Shown here piece after piece: positions 57,369 to 64,000 of a DNA stretch of 64,000 nucleotides (its first letter is position 1; each line of letters begins with the position of its first letter). The position numbers and the translations under genes were made by a program. Source of the stretch: Actinacidiphila paucisporea (GTDB lineage Bacteria > Actinomycetota > Actinomycetes > Streptomycetales > Streptomycetaceae). The notes under the pieces are model-generated. The model did not search any database and was not told the origin of the DNA. It saw only the letters and a list, made by a program, of their open reading frames with translations. The stretch lies in the NCBI RefSeq assembly GCF_900142575.1, contig NZ_FRBI01000019.1:85981-149980 (forward strand). Reading direction: 5' to 3'.

Positions 57369-59030
57369 ATGGTGGGTGTTGGTGGGGTGCGGGTGTGTGA
57401 TGTGTTTGTGTTGGGTTCGGGGTTGGCGGGGTCGACGGTGGCGACGGTGTTGGCGTCGCAGGGTGTGAGTGTGGTGTTGGTGGATGCGGGGTCGCATCCG
57501 CGGATGGCGATTGGGGAGTCGCAGACGCCGCAGTTGGCGGAGTGGTTGCATATTTTGGCGGAGCGGTATGGGGTGCCGGAGTTGGCGTCGTTGGCGAAGG
57601 TGGGGGTGACGAATCGTGTGGTGGGGCCTTCGCATGGGGTGAAGGTGCATTTTGGTTTTCAGCGGCATGTGGTGGGTGTGGAGCCGGATCCGGCGGAGTC
57701 GACGCAGTTTGCGATTCCGCGGGTGTTGGCGCAGAACAGTCATATGTTTCGGCAGGACACGGATTCGTGGATGTTTCATACTGCGGTGCGGTATGGGGTT
57801 CAGGTTCGGCAGCAGTGGCGGGCTGAGGATCTTCAGTTCGATGCGGATGGTGTGACGGTGACGGGGGCGAATGGTGAGGTGTTCCGGGCGCGGTATTTGA
57901 TTGATGCGTCGGGGTTCCGTTCGTTGTTGGCGGAGAAGTTTGATCTGCGGGAGAAGCCGGCGCGGTTCAAGCATCATTCGCGGTCGTTGTTCAATCATTT
58001 CATCGGGATCAAGCCGTATGATGATGTGGTGGATGTTCCGCGGGAGCACCGTCCGCCGATCAAGTGGCATAAGGGCACGATGCATCATATGATCGACCGG
58101 GGGTGGTTGTGGATCATTCCGTTCAACAACTACAAGAAGTCGAAGAACCCGTTGGTGAGTGTGGGTTTGCAGTTGGATGAGCGGGTGTATCCGAAGCCGG
58201 AGGATATGACGCCGCAGGAGGAGTTCGATTCGTTTTTGGCGAAGTATCCGGCGATTGCGCGGCAGTTCGAGGGTGCGCGGCCGGTGCGTGAGTGGGTGTC
58301 GACGGGGCGGTTGCAGTATTCGTCTCGGAAGTCGGTGGGTTACCGGTGGTGTTTGATGTCGCATGCGGCGGGGTTCATCGATCCGTTGTTCTCGCGTGGG
58401 TTGTCGAACACGATGGAGGTTGTGGACGCTTTGGCGTCGCGGGTGTTGGAGGCGTTGCGGGACGATGACTTCTCCGAGGAGCGGTTCGAGTATGTGGAGA
58501 AGCTCGAGGCGGGTCTGCTGGACTTCAACGATGATCTGGTGAACAGTGCGTTGATCTCGTTCTCGCATTTCCGGTTGTGGAATGCGGTGTTCCGGGTGTG
58601 GGGGTGTTTCATCACGCCGGGTGTGATGCGGTTGACGGGTGCGCGTCTGCGGTATGTGGTGGATGGGGACAACGCGCATTTCCAGGCGTTGGAGAAGACG
58701 GAGAATCCGGGGTTGTGGTGGCCGGAGAGTACGACGTTCCAGCGGATTTTGGAGGTGACTGCGGAGACGTGTGAGAAGTTCGAGGTGGGTGAGTTGACCG
58801 GTGATGAGGCCGCGGACATCATCTTGAAGGTGGTGCAGGACAGTCCTGAGGTGAATCCGACGTTCGGGTGGAAGGATCCGGCGACGCGGTTCGTCGCGCC
58901 GAACACGTTGGATGTGGGGCGGTTTGTTCGGTGGGGGTTGTTCTCGGCGGGTCCGGATATGCGGAAGTTGACTCGTTTCGTGGTGTCCGGTGGGGTCAAG
59001 GCCGGTCCGCGTGCGCGGAAGTTGCTGTAG
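57369..59030 (+). CDS. FAD-dependent halogenase / flavoprotein monooxygenase
   Basis: This 553-residue protein starts at ATG 57369, 8 bp after GAGGGGAG. CDVFVLGSGLAGSTVATVLASQGVSVVLVDAG is the FAD-binding GxGxxG, HPRMAIGESQTPQLAEWLHIL matches the GESx4P region of flavin-dependent halogenases, and FRARYLIDASGFRSLLAEKF plus HAAGFIDPLFSRGLSNTMEVVDAL (Gx2G/DP box) complete the family pattern. The tryptophan-halogenase WxWxIP motif appears here as RGWLWIIPFNN. A flavin reductase gene follows with a 1-bp overlap, as expected for a two-component FADH2 system. Chlorination or hydroxylation of the cluster's aglycone is inferred. Codons end mainly in G or T, unusual for this genome. Confidence 0.85.
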   Translation: MVGVGGVRVCDVFVLGSGLAGSTVATVLASQGVSVVLVDAGSHPRMAIGESQTPQLAEWLHILAERYGVPELASLAKVGVTNRVVGPSHGVKVHFGFQRHVVGVEPDPAESTQFAIPRVLAQNSHMFRQDTDSWMFHTAVRYGVQVRQQWRAEDLQFDADGVTVTGANGEVFRARYLIDASGFRSLLAEKFDLREKPARFKHHSRSLFNHFIGIKPYDDVVDVPREHRPPIKWHKGTMHHMIDRGWLWIIPFNNYKKSKNPLVSVGLQLDERVYPKPEDMTPQEEFDSFLAKYPAIARQFEGARPVREWVSTGRLQYSSRKSVGYRWCLMSHAAGFIDPLFSRGLSNTMEVVDALASRVLEALRDDDFSEERFEYVEKLEAGLLDFNDDLVNSALISFSHFRLWNAVFRVWGCFITPGVMRLTGARLRYVVDGDNAHFQALEKTENPGLWWPESTTFQRILEVTAETCEKFEVGELTGDEAADIILKVVQDSPEVNPTFGWKDPATRFVAPNTLDVGRFVRWGLFSAGPDMRKLTRFVVSGGVKAGPRARKLL

Positions 59031-59608
59031 TGGTGGCGGGGGTGGGCGGGCCGGTTGGTGAGGGTGGTGTGTCGGATGAGGTGGCGCATCATGTGTTTCC
59101 CGCTGATGGGCGGTCGTTGCGGCGTGTGTGCGGGATGTTCGTCACGGGTGTGACGGTGATCTCGACGGGGGCGGGTGATGAGGGTGACGGGACGACGGTG
59201 AATTCGTTCACGTCGGTGTCGTTGGATCCGCCGTTGGTGTTGTTCTGTATTCATCGTGAGTCGCGGTTGCGTGGGGAGCTCACGCGGAGTGGGCGGTTCG
59301 CGGTGAATTTGCTGGCGCGGCGTCATGAGCAGTTGGCGCAGGTGTTCGCGGGGCGGCAGGCGCCGGCTGCGGGGCGGGTGTTTTCCGGGCGGAGTGCCCG
59401 GGGGGTGCCGGTGCTGGGTGAGTCGTTGGCGTATATGGATTGTGATATTCGTGCGGAGTATCCGGGCGGGGATCACATGATCGTGGTGGGTGAGGTCGTT
59501 CAGCTGGGTGTGCACCGGCGGCGGCAGGAGCCGTTGACGTTCTTCGAGGGGTCCTTCGGCCGCTTGGAGGAGGAGCTGCGCGCTGCTTACGCCCGCTGGG
59601 ACGGCTGA
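59030..59608 (+). CDS. Flavin reductase (FMN/FAD:NAD(P)H)
   Basis: This protein of about 192 residues starts at the GTG at 59030 that shares its first G with the halogenase TAG stop; GTG 59072 is an alternative. RRVCGMFVTGVTVISTGAGDEGDGTTVNSFTSVSLDPPLVLFCIH is the diagnostic N-terminal split-barrel of DIM6/NTAB-type flavin reductases, followed by GRFAVNLLARRHEQLAQVFAG and YMDCDIRAEYPGGDHMIVVGEV. It supplies reduced flavin to the upstream halogenase/monooxygenase. The pair is translationally coupled. Codon use is G/T-ending like the halogenase. Confidence 0.93.
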   Translation: MVAGVGGPVGEGGVSDEVAHHVFPADGRSLRRVCGMFVTGVTVISTGAGDEGDGTTVNSFTSVSLDPPLVLFCIHRESRLRGELTRSGRFAVNLLARRHEQLAQVFAGRQAPAAGRVFSGRSARGVPVLGESLAYMDCDIRAEYPGGDHMIVVGEVVQLGVHRRRQEPLTFFEGSFGRLEEELRAAYARWDG

Positions 59609-61640
59609 CACCACCCCTCCCCCCGGGCCCCCCGGGGGGGCTGCCACCCCCCCGGGGGGCCGGCGCAGCCCGGGGCGCCCCCCGGGCCTGCCCGCCCCGC
59701 CCCGGTGGTGCCCGGGCCTGCCCGCCCCGCCCCGGGGGGTGCCCGCCCAACGCGGCTGGGTCCGCTGGAACGTGGCGGGTCCGCCGAACGTGGCTGGGTC
59801 CGCTGGAACGTGGCGGGTCCGCTGGAACGTGGTGGGTCTGCCGATTGTGGCGGTGGCTGTGGCGACTGGCGGTGGCCGCCTGGTGTGGTGGTGGTTGTTG
59901 GGCCTGGACGGTGTCCGTGCGCGTTGGCCCGGTGGTGACTGCTTGACCGTGCGGTGGCTGTCTGACGGGCGGTGGCTGCCGGGTGTGGCGTGTGTCTGCA
60001 CCGGCCCGGTGGTGACCGGCTGGCGTTGCCCCGCCCGGGCGCCCCCCGGGCCTGCCCGCCCTGCCCGGGGGGTGCCCGGGCCTACCCGCCCCGCCCCGGG
60101 GGGTGCCCGGGCCTGCCCGCCCTGCCGGGGGCGGTGCCCGCCCAACGTGGCGGGTCCGCTGGAATGTGGTGGGTCTGCCGATTGTGGCGGTGGCGGTGGC
60201 GGTGGCTGTGGCGACTGGCGGTGGCCGCCTGGTGTGGTGGTGGTTGTTGGGCCTGGACGGTGTCCGTGCGCGTTGGTCTTGTGGTGACTGCTTGACCGTG
60301 CGGTGGCTGTCTGACGTGGCGGTGGCTGCCGGGTGTGGCGTGTGTCTGCCCCGGCCTGGTGGTGGCTCGCCAAACCTGGCGGTGGTCGGTGAACTTGGCG
60401 GCGCTTGGTTTGAGTTGGCGGTGGCTGCCGGGTGTGGCGTGTGTCTGCCCCGCTTCCGGTGGTGCCCTGACCCGGTCTGGCGGTGACTGCTCGACCGTGC
60501 GGTGCCCGCCCAACGTGGTGGGTCTGCCGATTGTGGCGGTGGCTGTGGCGACTGGCGGTGGCCGCCTGGTGTGGTGGTGGTTGTTGGGCCTGGATCGTGC
60601 CTGTCCGCGTTGGCCCGGTGGTGACTGCTTGACCGTGCGGTGACCGTCTGACGGGCGGTGGCTGCCGGGTGTGGCGTGTGTCTGTCTCGGCCTGGGGTGG
60701 CCGGTGAACTTGGCGTTGCGTGGTTTGAGTTGGTGGTGGCTGCCGGGCTCAGGGGGTGCCCCGCCTCGTTCTTGTGGTGTGCGGTGTATCGCGGTCTGGC
60801 CGCCGGGTGTGTTGCTCTCGGTCTCGCCCCGTCTCGGTGGTGCCCGCCCCGCTCCGGTGGTGGCTGTCGGGTGTGTTGCGCTCTGCCCTGTCCCGGTGGT
60901 GTCCGGCAGGCCCTGGCGCCTTCTCGTGTTTGGGGCTTCGGCCTGTGTCCGGTGGGAGGGTTGCCCTCAGGGGGTGGCCGGGCCCTGCTGTTCCGCCCAT
61001 GTGGCGGTACCTGCCTGATCTTGCGGTGTTTGTTGGGTTGGGGGTGTCTGCCGTGTTGTTGCGGTGCCGGCCTGGATGGCGGTGCCCGGTGAACTCCGTC
61101 TTCCTGCTGAACCCCCCCTGCTTTCGGTGGGGCGTGGTGGTGCCGTGGCAGTGGTGCGGTGCCGGCCTCGGTCTGGCGGGTGGTGTTCGCTGAACTGCGG
61201 TCCGGCTGCTGGGCTCCTGTGCGTGGCTGGGTTTGGTGGTGCCGTCGCGGTGTTGCTGTGTGTCCGCCGGGTCTGGTGGTGCCGCTGGGTTGCGGGTGAC
61301 CGCCGAGTCTTTTGTTGTCCGCTGGGGTTGGCGGTTTTCGCCGGGGTCGGGCGGTGCCTGCCGGGTCGTGCGCCGTGCTGTCCCGTGTGCTGTCCTGTGT
61401 GCTGTCCTGTGCGCTGTGCTGGGTGCTGTTGGTCTGGTCTTATCGGTGTGCTGGGTTCGGCTGTGTGCCGGGGCTGCGCGTTGCTTGGTGGGTGTGGTGG
61501 TGCCTGGCGGTTTGGGGGGTGCGTGGTGGTGGTGTGGGGGTGGGGTGTGGTCTTGTGTTGAGGGTCTCCTTGGGGTTGTGGGGGGCTGTCGTTTGGATGC
61601 CTGTGCGTTCTGCCTGGTGGGTGGGGGTGGGGGTGTCTTC
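59609..61640. repeat. About 2 kb gene-free repeat island, G/T-rich and nearly free of adenine
   Basis: No frame in these 2 kb reads as a known protein. The start (59609-59760) is C/G homopolymer-like with a recurring block CCGGGCCTGCCCGCC. A long unit beginning GGTGGGTCTGCCGATTGTGG recurs at 59831, about 60168 and 60517 and stays similar for about 185 bp each, giving a period near 340-350 bp. TGGCTGCCGGGTGTGGCGTG recurs inside each unit. The right half becomes more degenerate. In 60541-60600 the plus strand has 30 G, 16 T, 12 C and only 2 A. The island separates the flavin reductase from the F420-type gene. Confidence 0.75.
59758..59852. repeat. Five tandem 19-bp units
   Basis: GGGTCCGCTGGAACGTGGC and close variants are repeated five times in register at 59758, 59777, 59796, 59815 and 59834. 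The period is not a multiple of three, arguing against a coding repeat. A single variant pair also occurs near 60150-60175. Confidence 0.8.
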
Positions 61641-61663
61641 GGGTGGTGGAGGAGTTCCCGGTT

Positions 61664-62116
61664 ATGACTTTGGGTCGTCGGTGGGCGCGGTTCAACAAGG
61701 CGTTGGGTAATCGTGTGGCTGGTCCGTTGTTCGGGCGGTTGCCGGGTTTTGGGTTGGTGGTGCATCGGGGGCGGGTTTCGGGGCGTGAGTATCGGACGCC
61801 GGTGAAGGTTTTCCGGCATCAGGGTGCTTATGTGGTGACGTTGCCGTATGGGTCGGGGACGGACTGGGTCAAGAACGTGCGGGCGGCGGGTGGGTGCGAG
61901 TTGGTGGTGCGTCGCCGTCGGGTGGCGTTGGTCGATCCGGTGCTGGCTGCTGATGACGGGTCGGTGCGTATCCGCAGGAGTCTGCGGTTGGCGTTGTCGG
62001 TGTTGCGGGTCAGGGAGTTCTTGACGTTGTCGCCGGCGCCGCAGGACCCGGGCGGTCCGGTGGGTGATGGGGCGGGGCGTTCTCGTAGCGGGGACCCGAC
62101 CGGGTCCCGGCGCTAG
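61664..62116 (+). CDS. Deazaflavin (F420)-dependent nitroreductase-family protein
   Basis: This 150-residue protein starts at ATG 61664 after GGAGGAG. The FDOR-A/Ddn pattern is visible: ALGNRVAGPLFGRLPGFGLVVHRGRVSGREYRTPVKVFRHQGAYVVTLPYGSGTDWVKNVRAAGGCELVVRRRRVALVDPVL, with G-R-x-S-G-x-x-R-x-x-P and the TDWVKNVRAAG helix typical of this split-barrel family. Relatives reduce quinones or unsaturated lactones using F420H2, and some act in antibiotic pathways. The C-terminal 20 residues are low complexity. Its TAG stop lies in a copy of the MITE-like element end. Confidence 0.85.
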   Translation: MTLGRRWARFNKALGNRVAGPLFGRLPGFGLVVHRGRVSGREYRTPVKVFRHQGAYVVTLPYGSGTDWVKNVRAAGGCELVVRRRRVALVDPVLAADDGSVRIRRSLRLALSVLRVREFLTLSPAPQDPGGPVGDGAGRSRSGDPTGSRR

Positions 62117-62148
62117 GGCCTGTCCGGCGGATCTTGCCGGGCCCGCGG
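62113..62148. mobile_element. Solo end of the MITE-like element
   Basis: The first 24 bases, from CTAG on, are identical to the 21481 element end, and about 34 of 36 match. No partner inverted repeat was found in the next 300 bp, so only one end or a decayed copy remains. The CTAG supplies the TAG stop of the F420-type gene. Confidence 0.7.
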
Positions 62149-62510
62149 GGAGCCCCGGTGGGGGTTCTGGTGGTGAGCGCGGCCTGTTCGGCCCGCGGGT
62201 TGTCCCGGGAGGTCTTCGGCGCTGTCCTGGTGTCCGCAGGGTCGGGTTGAGGATTCTCGCGTTGGTGCGGCCCTGTGGGGTGTTGGTGGTGGGTGGGTAA
62301 GGGCTGTCCCGCTGTTCGCGGTGGGCTCGGGTGTGGTGGCGGGTGTGGTGTCGTTCGGTGGTGGGTCGTTTCCATGTGTGGGTGGTGTGGGGGCGGGTCG
62401 TGGTTGTGCCGGGGGTGCCGTGGGTGTCGCTGCTGGGTTCGCCGGGGATTGCGGGACAGCTCTTGGTCATGGGTTTTTCGTGTGTAGGTATCCAGGGAAG
62501 GGAAGTTGTC
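62149..62510. other. Gene-free gap before the VOC gene
   Basis: About 360 G/T-rich bases without a supported gene. It must carry the VOC promoter; the ribosome binding site AGGGAAGGGAA is at 62494-62504. Confidence 0.4.
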
Positions 62511-62924
62511 ATGCCGGCTCTCGGCGGGATCCACCATGTGAAGTTCGCGGTCAGCGACATTCAGCGTTCGATCGAGTGGTACGGCCGTGTCTTTGGTTTT
62601 GCCACGACGATGGAGTTCAAGGACGACGAGGGGATCGTGCGGGGTTCGGTGGGAAAGCTCACCGGTCTGGACAACACCCTGCTGGCGTTCCGTGAGAACA
62701 AGGAGCTCTCGGATTCGCTGTCGGGGTTCGACCCGGTCAGTTTCGCGGTCCAGGGCAAGGCTGAGGTGCAGTCCTGGGTTGACCATCTCAACGCGGAGGG
62801 TGTGGAGAACTCCGGTCTGCGGATCGCGGCGATCGGGTACATCGTGTTCTTCCACGACCCGGACGGCATCAAGCTGCACGTCTACTCCTTCGACACCCCG
62901 GCCCCGGACGAGATCGAGGCCTGA
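62511..62924 (+). CDS. VOC (glyoxalase/bleomycin-resistance/dioxygenase) superfamily protein
   Basis: This 137-residue protein starts at ATG 62511 behind AGGGAAGGGAAG. IHHVKFAVSDIQRSIEWYGRVFGF and the second module VSFAVQGKAEVQSWVDHLNAEGV...GYIVFFHDPDGIKLHVYSF give the two beta-alpha-beta-beta-beta units, with a possible metal triad (His in IHHV, Glu/Asp later). VOC proteins in antibiotic clusters act as cyclases, isomerases, dioxygenases or drug-binding resistance proteins. Which applies here is open. Third-position bias shifts from G/T toward C along the gene. It is followed by strong hairpins. Confidence 0.85.
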   Translation: MPALGGIHHVKFAVSDIQRSIEWYGRVFGFATTMEFKDDEGIVRGSVGKLTGLDNTLLAFRENKELSDSLSGFDPVSFAVQGKAEVQSWVDHLNAEGVENSGLRIAAIGYIVFFHDPDGIKLHVYSFDTPAPDEIEA

Positions 62925-63099
62925 GAAAAACGCGGCGGGGCGGGGCGGGGCGGGTTGCCTGTGCCGCCTGCTGCGGCTGTTGCCGGTCCGGCCGGGCCCG
63001 GGGTGGGCGGGTTCGCCTTCCTGCCCGGGGCGGCCGGCGGGCTGTTTCGCGGGCGGTACTCCTTGACGGAGGCCACCGGCTGCGAGACGCCGGGCCGGG

Positions 63100-63179
63100 G
63101 CCCGCTTCGGGCCTGTCCGGTGGCCGGCAGGCCCGAAGCGGGCAACCACCCCCTGGGGGTCGAGCCCCGGTGGTTGCCC
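63100..63179. terminator. Two overlapping long hairpins after the VOC gene
   Basis: GCCCGCTTCGGGCCTG pairs with CAGGCCCGAAGCGGGC (16 bp, 63100-63143), and GGGCAACCACC pairs with GGTGGTTGCCC (11 bp, 63140-63179). They share GGGC at 63140-63143, so the bases of the stems compete. Likely terminator or structural element. Confidence 0.55.
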
Positions 63180-63238
63180 GCCTCCTTCACAAAACCGGCA
63201 CCCGCCCGCCCCGGCTTTGCCCCAGGCGGCTGCCCCCG

Positions 63239-63260
63239 CCCCAGGACGGCCGTCCTGGGG
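63239..63260. repeat. 22-bp perfect palindrome
   Basis: CCCCAGGACGG followed by its exact reverse complement. It could be a protein-binding dyad or cruciform. It lies in a stretch without genes (62925-63984). Confidence 0.55.
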
Positions 63261-63460
63261 CCCCCTGCCCGCAGCCGGGCACCCGGCCACCGCGCCCACG
63301 GGGGTCAGACACCGCCCTGGAACATCCAAGGCGGCCGGGGCCGGACCAACACGCCGATGACCGGGAGCCCGAACTCCCTGCTGCGGCGGTCGCAGAAGAA
63401 CGGTGCCAAAGACACGCTCCCCATGGCCGCCCGCCCGCCCGGCGGGCTGACTGCCACCGC

Positions 63461-63516
63461 CTGACCGCCTGACCGCCTGACCGCCTGACGGCCTGACGGC
63501 CTGACGGCCTGACTGT
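63461..63516. repeat. 8-bp tandem repeat
   Basis: CTGACCGC occurs three times, then CTGACGGC three times, then a degenerate CTGACTGT, all in register. Direct repeats without spacers, so not a CRISPR array. Confidence 0.8.
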
Positions 63517-63617
63517 CCGGCTGTCCTGTCTGGGGGCTCGTGCCGTGGTGGCGGCCCTGTTGCGCCCCGGGTGGGTGCAGGGGGTGTGGTCCTGCTTGCG
63601 GCCAGGCGATCCGGGCC

Positions 63618-63756
63618 GGCCCGACCGGCCCGACCGGCCCGACCGGCCCGATCCGGCCCGACCGGCCCGATCCGTCCGGCCCGATCCGGGCTGATCCGTC
63701 CGGCCCGGTCCGGTCCGACCGCACCGACCGCACCGACCGCACCGACCGCACCGGCC
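63618..63756. repeat. 9/10-bp tandem repeats
   Basis: GGCCCGACC and GGCCCGATCC units alternate from 63618, then GCACCGACC is repeated three times plus a GCACCGGCC variant at 63721-63756. Simple-sequence array immediately upstream of the next gene's promoter. Confidence 0.75.
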
Positions 63757-63929
63757 GGCCTGATCCGGCCGTCCGTCCGATTCCCCGGTCCGGTCCGGGC
63801 CGGGGTGTGGTCCGGGCCGGGGTCCGGGGTGGCCGGGGTTCGGGTGGGGTGCGGGGTGGGTGTCGGAACTTCTTATCGATCTTGATCATTACGGGTTTGC
63901 GCTGTTCGGGGCATCATTAGTTTTGGTTG

Positions 63930-63958
63930 TTGATGGTTGCCGGAGTATCCGGTAGCGT
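63930..63958 (+). promoter_or_regulatory. Promoter with a palindromic spacer for the gene at 63985
   Basis: TTGATG (63930-63935), 17-bp spacer, TAGCGT (63953-63958) fits the Streptomyces housekeeping consensus. The spacer ends with CCGGA-GTA-TCCGG (63940-63952), a perfect dyad in an ideal position for a repressor. Confidence 0.65.
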
Positions 63959-63984
63959 GGGGTGTGGAGAGAGGGGAGCTGGAC

Positions 63985-64000
63985 ATGACTGGCGGCGAGT
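63985..64000 (+). CDS. Start of a gene cut off by the window end
   Basis: ATG at 63985 follows the excellent ribosome binding site GAGAGGGGAGC and a good promoter. Only MTGGE is visible. It shows the cluster continues to the right. Confidence 0.7.

Noticed and set aside
58340..60373. Long leftward open frame of 677 residues opposite the halogenase
   Set aside because: Antisense to halogenase and flavin reductase; no recognisable domain.
60749..62560. Long leftward open frame of 603 residues through the repeat island and F420 gene
   Set aside because: Composition is Thr/Pro/Arg/His-rich low complexity and it is antisense to a well-supported gene; it results from the lack of A on the plus strand.
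63461..63756. Possible CRISPR array
   Set aside because: Units are 8-10 bp, contiguous, without unique spacers, and no cas genes are near.
1..64000. tRNA or rRNA genes
   Set aside because: Intergenic gaps were scanned by eye for cloverleaf arms and rRNA-like sequence; none was convincing.

Overview
The window is high-GC DNA from a Streptomyces-like, sporulating actinomycete. The evidence is strong C/G third-position bias in most genes, GTG starts with GGAGG-type ribosome binding sites, many 4-bp GTGA/ATGA gene overlaps, an SsgA-like protein, a DUF574-type methyltransferase, a FusB-like FBP protein, and a mutA-mutB-meaB operon. Everything here comes from reading the sequence; no database search was run.

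Layout. 1-7.1 kb holds a small redox/ligase island: a leftward operon (flavin monooxygenase, FMN alpha-hydroxy-acid oxidase, a frameshifted cytochrome P450, a CPA2 antiporter running off the left edge) divergent from an AMP-dependent ligase. 7.2-43.2 kb is mostly ordinary accessory genome: NhaP-type antiporter, secreted BNR-repeat protein, signal peptidase I, two TetR-controlled reductases with clear paired operators, methylmalonyl-CoA mutase with its chaperone, a second enolase divergent from an HxlR-redoxin fusion, SRPBCC/ArsR/STAS/SsgA-like genes, an APC permease, an XRE-PPOX fusion, a phosphoribosyltransferase-hydrolase fusion, and a phenylacetate fragment (thiolase, paaI, paaK). Seven or eight genes between 1 and 54 kb are visibly broken by frameshift or internal deletion.

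43.4-64 kb is part of a glycosylated, probably halogenated or hydroxylated natural-product cluster. A leftward nine-gene operon (43427-52146) encodes a glycosyltransferase and a full route to a TDP-2,3,6-trideoxyhexose such as L-rhodinose. A zinc-finger/HTH pair, a sensor kinase with a crippled response regulator and a MarR-type regulator follow. A rightward set (56932 onward) encodes a small beta-rich protein, an FAD-dependent halogenase/monooxygenase with its flavin reductase, an F420/deazaflavin-type protein and a VOC protein. A new gene starts at 63985, so the cluster continues to the right; no PKS or NRPS core gene is visible here.

The most striking observation is a homologous promoter-leader-terminator module of about 160 bp that occurs twice: before the glycosyltransferase/deoxysugar operon (minus strand, 52410-52251) and before the halogenase-side gene (plus strand, 56578-56741). 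Both copies share the -35/-10 blocks, an internal hairpin and an intrinsic terminator ending in six T and CATGCC, 110-200 nt ahead of the first coding sequence. This looks like a cluster-specific transcription attenuator shared by two operons. Other notable structure: a roughly 2-kb, adenine-poor, gene-free repeat island (59.6-61.6 kb), a G/T-third-position codon bias in the genes beside it, and a small inverted-repeat element whose end carries the TAG stop codon of two different genes.
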